Assembly: GCF_003609575.1 (NCBI RefSeq)
Contig: NZ_MBTA01000001.1
Location: 124,001-188,000, forward strand
From: Pelobium manganitolerans
GTDB taxonomy: Bacteria; Bacteroidota; Bacteroidia; Sphingobacteriales; Sphingobacteriaceae
Length of the DNA: 64,000 nt
Reading direction: 5' to 3'
Below are positions 34,963-43,774 of this stretch, piece after piece (position 1 is the first letter of the stretch; the number at the start of each line of letters is the position of its first letter). The notes beneath the pieces were generated by a model. The model had not been told where the DNA came from. It saw only the letters and a list, made by a program, of their open reading frames with translations, and did no database searches. The translations under genes and the position numbers were made by a program.

Positions 34963-36408
34963 ATGCTTACACAAAAAATTAAGTCCTACACCACTTTCTC
35001 GGATCTGCAACAAGACTTAAACGCCGGTACGGTGCGCGTTGAAGATTTGGTGAATTATTACTTAGGTAGGATTGAAGAATATAAGCGGCTAAACGCCTTT
35101 TTAGAGGTTTTTGCCGATGAGGCCTTAGCCAAAGCGGCAGAAATACAAGCCAAAATAGACAATGGTACTGCAGGCAAACTGGCAGGGATGATTATTGGAT
35201 TAAAAGATAATATCTCTTTCAAAGGGCATAAAATGAGTGCCTCCTCCAAAATATTGGATGGTTATGAAGCGGTTTATTCTGCCACTGTGGTTGAGCGCAT
35301 TTTACAAGAAGATGCCATTATCATTGGCCGCTTAAATTGCGATGAATTTGCGATGGGCGCTTCAAACGAAACCAGTTATTTTGGCCCCGTAAAAAATTAT
35401 ATTGATGAAACTAAGGTTTCAGGCGGTTCTTCTGGTGGCTCGGCAGTAGCGGTGCAGGCCGATTTGTGCTTTGCATCCTTAGCTTCCGATACTGGAGGAT
35501 CCATCCGCCAACCCGCAGCTTTTTGTGGCGTATTTGGCTTAAAACCAACTTATGCCCGCGTATCCCGTTACGGCGTGGTTGCTTATGCTTCCTCTTTTGA
35601 CCAAGTTGGCCCCATAGCCAAATCTGTTGAAGATGTGGCTTTGCTTTTAGAGGTAATTGCCGGACGGGATGCCCATGACGGAACTTCATCCAGCGTTCCT
35701 GTTCCTTCCTACGCTAGCATTGTAGCTAATTATAACTGTAGCGATAAAAAACGCATCGCTTACATAGAAGAAACTTTACATGCCGAAGGGTTGGATCCCG
35801 AAATTAAAGCCAATACCCTGGCTCAGATAGAAAACTTAAAAAAAGAAGGCCACACGGTAGAACCTGTTTCTTTTGAATATTTGGATTATGTAGTTGCCGC
35901 CTATTATATTTTAACCACTGCCGAAGCTTCCTCTAACTTGGCGCGTTACGATGGCGTGCATTATGGTTACCGCAGCGATCAGTCGGCAGATTTAATTAGC
36001 ACCTACAAGAAGTCGCGGTCCGAAGGCTTTGGCGACGAGGTAAAACGCCGTATTATGCTTGGAACCTTTGTTTTAAGCGCCGGTTATTACGATGCTTATT
36101 ATTCAAAAGCGCAAAAGGCAAGGCGTTTAATTAAAGAAAAGATGGATCATATTCTGGAAGATTATGATTTCATTATCACACCTACTACACCTGCGCCAGC
36201 TTTTAATATTGGCGAGGAGCCCAGCGACCCTATGGTAATGTATTTAGCAGATATTTTTACCGTTGGCGCTTCGTTGGCGGGTTTGCCTGCAATTTCTTTG
36301 CCCTCGGGCAATAACCAAGCAGGCTTGCCGTTAGGGCTACAAGTTATTGGCCGCAGGTATAAAGAAGAAGACTTACTGGCTTTCTCAAAATGTATCCAAA
36401 AAATTTAG
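34963..36408 (+). CDS. gatA: Asp-tRNA(Asn)/Glu-tRNA(Gln) amidotransferase subunit A
   Basis: GatA is the glutaminase of the GatCAB complex that makes Gln-tRNA(Gln) and/or Asn-tRNA(Asn). The 481-residue protein has the amidase Ser-cisSer-Lys triad: K81 in GLKDNISFKG, S156 in VSGGSSGGSAVAV and S180 in SDTGGSIRQPA, at the spacing known for GatA. gatB and gatC are not nearby, which is usual in this phylum. Generic amidases are shorter or lack the KxSGGSSGG context. Confidence 0.95.
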   Translation: MLTQKIKSYTTFSDLQQDLNAGTVRVEDLVNYYLGRIEEYKRLNAFLEVFADEALAKAAEIQAKIDNGTAGKLAGMIIGLKDNISFKGHKMSASSKILDGYEAVYSATVVERILQEDAIIIGRLNCDEFAMGASNETSYFGPVKNYIDETKVSGGSSGGSAVAVQADLCFASLASDTGGSIRQPAAFCGVFGLKPTYARVSRYGVVAYASSFDQVGPIAKSVEDVALLLEVIAGRDAHDGTSSSVPVPSYASIVANYNCSDKKRIAYIEETLHAEGLDPEIKANTLAQIENLKKEGHTVEPVSFEYLDYVVAAYYILTTAEASSNLARYDGVHYGYRSDQSADLISTYKKSRSEGFGDEVKRRIMLGTFVLSAGYYDAYYSKAQKARRLIKEKMDHILEDYDFIITPTTPAPAFNIGEEPSDPMVMYLADIFTVGASLAGLPAISLPSGNNQAGLPLGLQVIGRRYKEEDLLAFSKCIQKI

Positions 36409-36439
36409 CTCCAACAAATATCGCCACAGCAAAAAAAGA

Positions 36440-37675
36440 ATGATTAAAACATCAAAGTTTTTTGCGTTGCTATGCAGTATTGTGTTTGCACAATTAATTT
36501 GCACAGCCGCAACACACAGAGATAGCGTACAAACAGGGCGCTTAACCCTTAAAGAATTTAGAGCAATAAAAAAGCTGGTGAATGCCGATACCAGCTTAGT
36601 GCCGGCGCAAGCCAACCTACAACTGGAGGTTTTAAAATACAAACCCAACCTCATTTACAAGTACCGTCTGGATTCTATCCAAACCCCTATTTCCTTAGAT
36701 TACAATCCCTACGTACAAACCTATATAGATATTTTTTTAGATAAGCGCAAAGAAGAGATGGCGCAAATGCTGTCTTTGGGAAAGTACTATTTTCCAGTTT
36801 TTGAAAAAGCGCTGAATGCCTACGACATTCCAACGGAGTTTAAATATCTGCCGGTGATCGAGTCGTCCATGAATCCTTTAGCCGTATCGCGCGTAGGCGC
36901 TACCGGTTTGTGGCAGTTTATGTACACCACCGCTAGAATGTACGATTTAGAAATTAACAGTTACGTAGATGAGCGCCGCGACCCTATGGCGGCCAGTTAT
37001 GCTGCCGCACGTTACCTGCGTGATGCTTTTAACGAGCTTGGCGATTGGCTGTTGGCTTTAGCATCGTACAATTGTGGGCGCGGGAATGTGGCTAGGGCAA
37101 TTGCACGCGCGGGCGGTTCTCGCAATTTTTGGGATATCCAACCTTATCTACCTAACGAAACAAAAAATTATGTTCCGGCTTTTATTGCCGCCGTTTACGT
37201 GATGAATTATTATCCGCGCCATCCGGAAATTGTTTTTAAAGATGAAGCCCCCTTACGCACAGATTCTATATCGGTAAATAAATACATTTCTTTTGATAAG
37301 ATTGCCGGCGCATTAAATATGAGTGTAGGCGATTTAAAAAGCCTAAACCCGGTTTATAAAAAAAACATCATTAACGGTACGGCAAGTGAACCTAAGAGCT
37401 TGGTAATCCCAAAGCTAAAACATAGCGATTACGCCAGTTTTTTTGATGCGGTGAATGATGACGAAGAAAGCGGCTTGAAAATTTTACCCGCAAGCGAAAC
37501 TGCGGGGCAGCACACTTACACAACAAGTAACGTGCATGTGGTTAAAAAGGGAGAAACCTTAAACGCTATTGCCGAGAAATACCGTGTGGAGGTACAGGAT
37601 ATTAAAGTATGGAATAACTTAAAAGGTTATACCATAGGAATCGGTCAGAAATTGCTGATTAAAAAAAGAAGCTGA
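36440..37675 (+). CDS. MltD-like membrane-bound lytic murein transglycosylase, frameshifted
   Basis: The start is the ATG at 36440, giving a signal peptide (MIKTSKFFALLCSIVFAQ); the frame is open 31 codons further back inside gatA, which is not credible. An SLT domain follows with the catalytic Glu in EFKYLPVIESSMNPLAVS and GATGLWQFMYTTARMYDLE, then a linker and one LysM domain (VKKGETLNAIAEKYRVEVQD). The frame ends at TGA (37673-37675) just after a run of seven A. A second LysM is encoded in the next frame, so full-length protein would need a one-base change. It cleaves peptidoglycan in the periplasm with 1,6-anhydro products. Confidence 0.88.
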   Translation: MIKTSKFFALLCSIVFAQLICTAATHRDSVQTGRLTLKEFRAIKKLVNADTSLVPAQANLQLEVLKYKPNLIYKYRLDSIQTPISLDYNPYVQTYIDIFLDKRKEEMAQMLSLGKYYFPVFEKALNAYDIPTEFKYLPVIESSMNPLAVSRVGATGLWQFMYTTARMYDLEINSYVDERRDPMAASYAAARYLRDAFNELGDWLLALASYNCGRGNVARAIARAGGSRNFWDIQPYLPNETKNYVPAFIAAVYVMNYYPRHPEIVFKDEAPLRTDSISVNKYISFDKIAGALNMSVGDLKSLNPVYKKNIINGTASEPKSLVIPKLKHSDYASFFDAVNDDEESGLKILPASETAGQHTYTTSNVHVVKKGETLNAIAEKYRVEVQDIKVWNNLKGYTIGIGQKLLIKKRS

Positions 37676-37856
37676 ACCTTTGAAAAAAGACGCCCCAAGC
37701 CCTAGCTATGTTACCTACAAAGTGAAAGCTGGGGATAACTTATCAAAAATCTCGGAGCGCTTTGGCAATATTACCATTGCTGCTATCAAAAGCTTAAACC
37801 AGTTAGAAAGCAACGTACTTACCGTTGGGATGCTTTTGAAGATTGCGGTGCCTTAG
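37668..37856 (+). pseudogene. Out-of-frame 3' part of the MltD-like gene with a second LysM
   Basis: Reading from GAA at 37668 (frame shifted by one base from the main frame) gives EAEPLKKDAPSPSYVTYKVK, then a good LysM domain (AGDNLSKISERFGNITIAAI) ending LLKIAVP and a stop at 37854-37856. Joining needs only six instead of seven A at 37661-37667. MltD proteins normally carry two or more LysM domains, so this is the natural end of the gene. Sequencing error, real mutation and slippage at A7 are all possible. Confidence 0.8.
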
Positions 37857-38752
37857 GCCGAAATACTTTCTATCTTTAACGGCACCTCCGATAAAGATTG
37901 TCCGCCTTTCATGGCAAAGTCTAGCGTGCGTATTGGGAAAGGTAAAGTGAAACCGGCTTCATCATAAGCCTTTTTAATCAAGATAATTGCTTTACTGCGC
38001 GCCGTTAAATAGGTTTTCTGCTCGGTGTCTTTAAGCCAAATGCGCAGCTTAAAATTGATACAACTGTCTGCAAACTCTTCATAGTAAAACTCTACGTCTT
38101 TTGCGCTGTTGCGTTCTTCTATGCCGCTAACGGTTTCTATGGTTAAGGCACGTACTTTTTCTAAATCGTCGCCCTGCGAAACACCTATTTTCATATCTAA
38201 ACGCCTAATTCCGCTAGAGCTATAGTTAAGGATTGGGTTTTGAAACACCTGTTTGTTAGGGATAATGAGTCTTTGCCCTTGGAGCGTAGTTAACGCGGTA
38301 TCGCGTAGGTTGATGGCATCTATCCTACCTTTATAAGTACCTAATTCTACCAAATCTCCCACATTAAACGGGCGACGGAACGACATAAAGATTCCGGAAA
38401 TAAAGTTAGATGCGATATCCTGAAAAGCAAAAGCCAGGGCTAAACCCAAAATTCCGGCACCGGCCAAAGCGGTAGTTACGGCTTTATCTAAGTTTAATAC
38501 ATCAAGCGCGGTAAACAAAGCAATGCCAACCACTACAAAATAGACAAAAGAAGCGAACAGCTTATTTACGGTATGCAAACGTGAAATGCGCTGTACCATT
38601 TTTAACGCAAAGCGCTCCATTACTTTAGCTATAAAAAAGCCCAACACAATAATGAGCGCAGCAATAACCAAATTGGGCAATAGCTTCACAAAATTCTCGA
38701 ACCAGGTTGTCAGCTTGTTCATGATCAAGCTGTATGCTTTATTGATATCCAC
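37853..38752 (-). CDS. mscS: Small-conductance mechanosensitive channel MscS
   Basis: The 299-residue inner-membrane protein has three N-terminal helices; the pore helix TM3 shows the Gly/Ala pattern AGAGILGLALAFAFQDIASN near residues 95-115. The MscS beta domain follows (FNVGDLVELGTYKGRIDAIN, TIPNK-like LIIPNKQVFQNPILNY) and an alpha/beta C-terminus. It releases solutes on hypo-osmotic shock. Its stop overlaps the shifted end of the MltD-like gene by 4 bp in convergent orientation. Confidence 0.94.
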   Translation of the reverse strand: MDINKAYSLIMNKLTTWFENFVKLLPNLVIAALIIVLGFFIAKVMERFALKMVQRISRLHTVNKLFASFVYFVVVGIALFTALDVLNLDKAVTTALAGAGILGLALAFAFQDIASNFISGIFMSFRRPFNVGDLVELGTYKGRIDAINLRDTALTTLQGQRLIIPNKQVFQNPILNYSSSGIRRLDMKIGVSQGDDLEKVRALTIETVSGIEERNSAKDVEFYYEEFADSCINFKLRIWLKDTEQKTYLTARSKAIILIKKAYDEAGFTLPFPIRTLDFAMKGGQSLSEVPLKIESISA

Positions 38753-38800
38753 GTTTTGTTTTTATCGGTGCGTACCAATTATATTGCCAATTGTTAAAAA

Positions 38801-38840
38801 CAAAAAGCCCCTGTACATTCATGGCGTACAGAGGCTTTTT
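38801..38840 (-). terminator. Intrinsic terminator of the TPP-regulated receptor gene
   Basis: AAAAAGCC-C-CTGTAC pairs with GTACAG-A-GGCTTTTT (one internal mismatch), with T-runs on the minus side. It lies 21 bp past the receptor stop and upstream of mscS. Confidence 0.8.
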
Positions 38841-38860
38841 CACGAACAAAAAAATCAATC

Positions 38861-41242
38861 TTAAAATTTTAGATTCAATGAAACTAAAAAGTTGGTTTCT
38901 GCCTGTGGGAAATAATAATTACTGGTAGATATAGAGCCGTCGTAAATGCTGCTGAAGGTATAGCCGTTGCTTTCGTACAATTCATTGAAGATATTGTTTA
39001 CCAATAGCCCCAACTCTATTGCTTTTACACCTTTTAAAGCAAAGTTGTAGTTTAACCTTAGGTTGTTTACAAAAAAGGCGTCCAGCTTGCGGTTATCGTT
39101 TGAGGTATTGTCGAGATACTGCTTGCTCACATATTTACTCAATAAAGCTACCTCAAAAGCTTTTATTGGGCGGTACGCAATGGTGCTTGAACCCACGTAG
39201 TTGGGAGAAAAAGCAATATCTGTTTTTGTATATTCATTTTTCTGCTGACCCACAAAATCGTAATCGGGACCACTGTACTGGTCAATAAACTCCACAAAAT
39301 TTTTCACCTTATTTTGGCTAAAGGTGCTGGTTAAAGCCCAACTAAGCTTTGGCGAAATGCCAAAAGTTGCATCAAGCTCGATACCGTTGCGGTAGCTGTC
39401 TTTCACATTTGAGCGTATATAGCCGCCTACATCGTTAATTTGGCCGGTTAACACCAATTGGTCTTTGTAGTTCATTAAATAAATGTTTGCTCCGGCAGAT
39501 AACCAGCTTTTTTTAATGCGGTAACCAATTTCGATATCGTCTAAACGCTCTGGTTTTGGACGGGTGTTGGTGCTAGATTCTGTATAATCTTTTCGGTTGG
39601 GCTCGCGGTGCGCTACCGCATAAGATGCGTAAAAATTGCTTTCCGGGTTGATGAAATAAGTAAAACCCAGCTTTGGATTAAAGAAATTCAGCTCATCATC
39701 TTGTGCCACGTTGTTTAAATTTCTGTCGTAGCCAGAAAATTGATAAAAGATATGGCGGTATTGCATATCCGCGAAAAGCGAAATGTTGTTTAGGCGGTAG
39801 CTGCCCTTAGCGTAGATGTTGAAGTCGGTTTTAAAAGCACTGTCAAAGTAATATTTGTCGCGAATGCCGGATTGCGAAGCGTAGCGCGCCCAAATTATTT
39901 CGCCAAAATGGTCGCCATCATACTCATTATATGCACCGCCCAAAGTAAAATCGGTTTTGTTATCGGGTTGGTAACGCACAGCGTAAGTTGCGCCATAAAA
40001 CTTATTGGATAGCCAGCGCCTGCGGATAAGATCTGTTTTGGCAATGGTATCTGTACCGATGAAAAGCGTATCTAGGCCGTACTTGGCAAAGCCTTGCTTG
40101 TCTTTAAACTCTTCGTAATAGCCACGCCCTTTGGTGTAATGTAATGCCGCATTAGCGGATATTTTATCCGAAAAGCTTTTGGAATAAATCAGCTGGTAAT
40201 GGTCTTGCTGATAGTTGTCGGTTTGGTTATCATAAGTAAACTCATTAAAACGTCGGTCGGTTTTCAGTTTGTCTTCTGGCACGCCGTTCCATGCTTGGTA
40301 GGTTTTTTCGGTGCCCGAGAACACATTTACACGCAACAGGCTGTTGTTTCCGTAATAGGCGCCAGAGGCGAAAAATGATTTTAGGTCTGATGATGCCCTA
40401 TCGATATAACCGTCAGAAACAATGCGCGACAAACGGCCGTCAAAAGCAAATTTGCCGTTGATTAAGCCGGTGCCTATGTTTAGCGAGTTTTTTAACGTTT
40501 GGTAAGAGCCACCGGAGTTGTTTAATTCAACATAAGGGGCATCCGCTAACTTTCCGGTTTGGATGTTCAGGCTTCCGCCAAATGCGCCCGCCCCGTTTGT
40601 AGAAGTGCCTACGCCCCGTTGGATTTGGATGTTATCTACGGATGTGGCAAAATCTGGCAGGTTAACCCAAAAAGAACCTTGGCTTTCCGAATCGTTATAC
40701 GGGATGCCGTTGATGGTGACGTTGATACGCGCCGCATCCGAGCCACGGATACGCAAACCGGTGTAGCCTACGCCAGCGCCACCATCAGAAAAGCTAACGA
40801 CGCTAGGCGTTTGGTCCAGGAGATAAGGCAAATCTTGCCCGAAGTTGTTTTTGGCAATGTCTGCTTTAGATACGTTTTTAAAAGTGGTTGCCGAGTTCTC
40901 TGAAGCACGGGTAGCGTTTACCACTACTTCATCTGCCAGTAAGGAACTTGGCTCTAAAGCGATATTAAAAGTTTGGCTATTGCTGAGGCTAATGGTTAGT
41001 TTTTTGCCGTGATAGCCCACAAAGCTTACACTAATTTGGTGTGTGCCTGTTTTTACGTTGTTGATTTTGTAAATTCCATCTGCATCGGCAAGGGAGATTT
41101 GTCCGTCATCTAACCTAACGGCGGCGCCACTTAAGGCTTGTTTTGTTGTTGCATCGGTAATTTTACCTTGTAAAGTTACCTGCGCCCAAAGCAGTCCCGG
41201 TAGCATCGCGCTAGCGAAAAGCAGGGTAAAAAATTTTTTCAT
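38861..41242 (-). CDS. TonB-dependent receptor, probable thiamin/TPP uptake (OMR1-type)
   Basis: The 793-residue protein has a signal peptide, a carboxypeptidase-like domain (GKITDATTKQALSGAAVRLD, residues 25-105), a plug domain (YTGLRIRGSDAARINVTING) and a 22-strand-type barrel ending in the terminal FLVSLNLKF. It is an outer-membrane active transporter of the FecA/BtuB class, not a SusC. Its leader holds a TPP riboswitch, and Bacteroidota are known to place such switches before the thiamin-related receptor OMR1, so thiamin or a precursor is the likely ligand. The usual partners pnuT and tnr3 are not adjacent here. Confidence 0.9.
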   Translation of the reverse strand: MKKFFTLLFASAMLPGLLWAQVTLQGKITDATTKQALSGAAVRLDDGQISLADADGIYKINNVKTGTHQISVSFVGYHGKKLTISLSNSQTFNIALEPSSLLADEVVVNATRASENSATTFKNVSKADIAKNNFGQDLPYLLDQTPSVVSFSDGGAGVGYTGLRIRGSDAARINVTINGIPYNDSESQGSFWVNLPDFATSVDNIQIQRGVGTSTNGAGAFGGSLNIQTGKLADAPYVELNNSGGSYQTLKNSLNIGTGLINGKFAFDGRLSRIVSDGYIDRASSDLKSFFASGAYYGNNSLLRVNVFSGTEKTYQAWNGVPEDKLKTDRRFNEFTYDNQTDNYQQDHYQLIYSKSFSDKISANAALHYTKGRGYYEEFKDKQGFAKYGLDTLFIGTDTIAKTDLIRRRWLSNKFYGATYAVRYQPDNKTDFTLGGAYNEYDGDHFGEIIWARYASQSGIRDKYYFDSAFKTDFNIYAKGSYRLNNISLFADMQYRHIFYQFSGYDRNLNNVAQDDELNFFNPKLGFTYFINPESNFYASYAVAHREPNRKDYTESSTNTRPKPERLDDIEIGYRIKKSWLSAGANIYLMNYKDQLVLTGQINDVGGYIRSNVKDSYRNGIELDATFGISPKLSWALTSTFSQNKVKNFVEFIDQYSGPDYDFVGQQKNEYTKTDIAFSPNYVGSSTIAYRPIKAFEVALLSKYVSKQYLDNTSNDNRKLDAFFVNNLRLNYNFALKGVKAIELGLLVNNIFNELYESNGYTFSSIYDGSISTSNYYFPQAETNFLVSLNLKF

Positions 41243-41270
41243 GTTAAAAATGTTTTAAGTTAACGAAACT

Positions 41271-41285
41271 GCATAGGGGTTATGC
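41271..41285 (-). promoter_or_regulatory. Hairpin in the expression platform of the TPP riboswitch
   Basis: GCATA (41271-41275) and TATGC (41281-41285) form a small stem between the aptamer and the receptor ATG (41242). On the minus strand the loop reads ACCCC, which can pair with the GGGGT of the aptamer 5' strand at 41497-41501. It may be the switching element; no T-run follows, so control would be at translation. Confidence 0.4.
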
Positions 41286-41315
41286 CGTTTACCAATAAAT
41301 TAACTTATACCTTTT

Positions 41316-41503
41316 GTCCCTACGTCGGCATTATCCGAATCAGGTGCATGGAAAGGTTTAAGGTGGAGGGTTTAAGGTTTAAGGTCGCGATCCTTTTTAC
41401 CTTTTATCTTATGCCTTTTGCCTTCCATTGGGTATGTTCTCAGCCTGTTTTTGTATTTGTGCAGATGGCTCGCATCCGGTTTACACAAACAAGGCACCCC
41501 TAA
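41316..41503 (-). promoter_or_regulatory. TPP riboswitch (THI element)
   Basis: All conserved aptamer blocks are present on the minus strand: AGGGGTGCC (41501-41493), GGCTGAGA (about 41445-41438), ATACCC (41435-41430), ACCTGATTCGGATAATGCC (41345-41327) and CGTAGGGA (41324-41317). GGGGT pairs with ACCC (P2). The P3 arm spans about 45 nt. An extra 84 nt between ATACCC and ACCTGAT can fold as a long purine/pyrimidine arm. It should reduce expression of the downstream receptor when TPP is plentiful. Confidence 0.95.
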
Positions 41504-41511
41504 TGATGCGG

Positions 41512-41519
41512 CAAAGATA
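41512..41519 (-). promoter_or_regulatory. -7 box of the riboswitch transcript
   Basis: On the minus strand TATCTTTG matches TAnnTTTG. The expected transcription start (about 41506) falls just before the first conserved base of the TPP aptamer, which strongly supports the assignment. The -33 box is not well conserved. Confidence 0.65.
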
Positions 41520-41677
41520 TCAATTATATCGAGATAAAAAACTTCGACTTGTGGTTTGGAACCACGGAGGACACGGAGGTTTGCACGGAGATGGGGAGTA
41601 TAGTGGGAGATAAAAACACGATACATGAGAACATAGAGGGAGTATGCTAGTTTTGCGCGCTTTGCGCACTCACCGCC
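41520..41677. other. Gap between anmK and the riboswitch promoter
   Basis: No gene is seen. The stretch includes three short CACGGAG words (about 41572-41590), a low-complexity pattern often met in Bacteroidota intergenic DNA, and no clear terminator for anmK. Confidence 0.4.
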
Positions 41678-42859
41678 CTAATCAGGCAAGCTGATTTTCC
41701 CCATGCTGAGCGTTGCCTCGCCAAATACTGATGGGTCGCCGGCGAGCGTTTCATTAGCTAGCAAAGCAAAAAGTAAAGCTTCTTTGGTATCTGGGTTAAA
41801 GCCTAAAGCACGGAAATTTTTGAAGCTAAAATTAGGCAAAAGTGATTGCAGGTTTTGCATCAACAGAGGGTTATGGACGCCGCCACCGCTTACAAAAATA
41901 CTAGAATGGCCATCAACATTTTGGTTGATAGCCTTTGCAATGCCTTCTGCGGTAAATCTGTTTAACGTGGCAAGGATGTCGGTTTTTGAAATTGTGTTTC
42001 TTCCGATTTTCTGTATTGCATCCCCAAGATAATGTAGATTAAAAAGCTCGGGGCCAACGGTTTTTGGAGTTGGTTGAGTGAAAAACGGGTGTTGTAGTAA
42101 AGTGCTTAACAAAGCTTCGTCAATTTTTCCTTGCAACGCTAAAGTGGCATCTTTATCAAAGCTTTGGTTTGCAAAATTTGCCCTCACATACTGGTTCATC
42201 AGGGTGTTTCCCGGACCGGTATCGGTGCTGAGAACGTTTTGGAAACTGCTGTTTTTGGGCAATAGCGTAAAGTTGGCAATGCCGCCGATGTTGAGTAAAA
42301 CTCGATTTTCCTCCGCTGAGCGGAACAGTAAATAGTCGCCGTAAACGGCCAGCGGTGCGCCTTCTTTACCTTCGGCTATGTTTTTTTGCCTAAAATCCGA
42401 CAGCGTGACAATGCCTGTTTCTGTAGAGATTTGATCCGCATCGCCCAGTTGCAAAGTGGCGTTGCCGAAGCTATCTTCAGTCCGTAACTTCTTGGGGCTG
42501 TGATACACGGTTTGTCCGTGACTTGCAATGGCATCTACAGCCTCTTTATCAACCTTGTTTTTTTGCAAAAATTGCTTAACCAGTTTTCCGTGTAAACGCC
42601 CCAATTCGGCATTAAGCAAACAAAGCTTTTCTAGATCAACCTGCGGTTTAAAGCAAACGGCTTCTAACAAATTTGCTATTTCCGGCGGATACGCAAAGGT
42701 TTCAAAAGCTAAAACTTCGGCTTTGGTGTTTAAACCACTGCCCGATATTCGGCATAAAGCTACATCTAAACCATCTAAAGAAGTGCCCGACATTAAGCCC
42801 ACAATTAAGCGAGAGGTTTTTTGGGCAATGTCTGTTAAGCGTTTTAGGGATGTTGGCAT
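41678..42859 (-). CDS. anmK: Anhydro-N-acetylmuramic acid kinase
   Basis: AnmK phosphorylates 1,6-anhydroMurNAc from peptidoglycan turnover to MurNAc-6-phosphate. The 393-residue protein carries the family signature GLMSGTSLDGLDVAL at residue 20, the sugar-kinase motifs VDAIASHGQTVYH and LSTDTGPGNTLMNQ, and FVSGGGVHNPLLMQ near the C-terminus. It is 1 bp downstream of the glycosyltransferase stop and is probably co-transcribed with the glycan cluster. The MltD-like enzyme close by generates its kind of substrate. Confidence 0.94.
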   Translation of the reverse strand: MPTSLKRLTDIAQKTSRLIVGLMSGTSLDGLDVALCRISGSGLNTKAEVLAFETFAYPPEIANLLEAVCFKPQVDLEKLCLLNAELGRLHGKLVKQFLQKNKVDKEAVDAIASHGQTVYHSPKKLRTEDSFGNATLQLGDADQISTETGIVTLSDFRQKNIAEGKEGAPLAVYGDYLLFRSAEENRVLLNIGGIANFTLLPKNSSFQNVLSTDTGPGNTLMNQYVRANFANQSFDKDATLALQGKIDEALLSTLLQHPFFTQPTPKTVGPELFNLHYLGDAIQKIGRNTISKTDILATLNRFTAEGIAKAINQNVDGHSSIFVSGGGVHNPLLMQNLQSLLPNFSFKNFRALGFNPDTKEALLFALLANETLAGDPSVFGEATLSMGKISLPD

Positions 42860-42860
42860 A

Positions 42861-43769
42861 TCAACTAGCTTTAAGCATCTTCCGCAAAAATTTTACACCG
42901 CGTTGCCATAAATTGCCTTTGCGCGTAGCATAAAATTGGCGTACGGCGCGATACATCATTTGATTTTCGGCAACTTCTGTTGGATACTGCGTGATAGGGT
43001 GTGGGTAAATCTCTACGTCGTAAGTGCTCTCAACATCAGAATGTACGCCCGAACCATCATGGCCGATATTTTGGATAAGCGAATGCGTGACATTTAAAGC
43101 TAAGCCTTTATTTAAAAAAACAGAAGCGTACCAGCGGATAGCCCAAGAGCTGTTTTTTCCGGCTTTAAAAGCGTTCATCTGTTTCCAGAAATTCATTTTG
43201 CCATCAAAGGTGAAATCATTTATCTTTTGTGCATCAAACTGCGACATTAAATCGTCGATGTCCGGGTTAAACTTATCCCAAGCACGTTTCCAGCTTGCCC
43301 AACCGCAACTGTGCGGCGTACGGTAAAAGAAAGTCTGGGGCATGGCTTCCGTAACTTTAAGCGGGTGCATAGATGCGCAAATGTGATAAACCCGTTCGTC
43401 GTCCTCATATCGCTGCAAAGCATCATTTAAATAGCTTAGCGTGTGTGGCGAGCAAACTAAATCGTCTTCAAACACTAAAAACTTTCCAAAGTTATCGCTC
43501 AAATAAGTTACACCTTTAATGATAGAACTGGCCAAACCCAGGTTTTTGTGTTGCTTTACAATAGTGACCGATTTAAAACCATCAACGGTAGCAATATAAT
43601 CTGCCACTTGCTGCACCGCTTTTTGGTCCTTCTCTGCCTTGGCGCCATCGGCAAAAATAAACAAGTCGCTATCTTTTGCTAGGTGGTTAGCTTGCAAGCT
43701 TTCAACCGTTTTTTGGGTGTGATAAGGCCGGTTGTAAACAAAAAGCGCAATAGGTGCAGGAGCGTTCAT
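42861..43769 (-). CDS. Glycosyltransferase with GNT-I-like fold (GT-A)
   Basis: The protein begins with APIALFVYNRPYHTQKTVES, a GT-A nucleotide-binding start, and has the DxD-type motif LVFEDDLVCSPHTLSYLNDA near residue 100 and a WASWKRAWDKF block near 160. It resembles the family 2 / GNT-I-like transferases seen in surface-glycan loci. The start is taken at the ATG at 43769; a GTG two codons upstream overlaps the flippase stop. Donor and acceptor sugars are unknown. It is the third transfer-related gene of the cluster. Confidence 0.85.
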   Translation of the reverse strand: MNAPAPIALFVYNRPYHTQKTVESLQANHLAKDSDLFIFADGAKAEKDQKAVQQVADYIATVDGFKSVTIVKQHKNLGLASSIIKGVTYLSDNFGKFLVFEDDLVCSPHTLSYLNDALQRYEDDERVYHICASMHPLKVTEAMPQTFFYRTPHSCGWASWKRAWDKFNPDIDDLMSQFDAQKINDFTFDGKMNFWKQMNAFKAGKNSSWAIRWYASVFLNKGLALNVTHSLIQNIGHDGSGVHSDVESTYDVEIYPHPITQYPTEVAENQMMYRAVRQFYATRKGNLWQRGVKFLRKMLKAS

Positions 43770-43774
43770 GGTCA

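Noticed and set aside
36347-36439. Upstream extension of the MltD-like frame into gatA
   Set aside because: The ATG at 36440 begins a clear signal peptide; the extension overlaps conserved gatA coding sequence.
41282-41626. Several short frames between the receptor and anmK
   Set aside because: They are accounted for by the TPP riboswitch and its promoter, which are non-coding.
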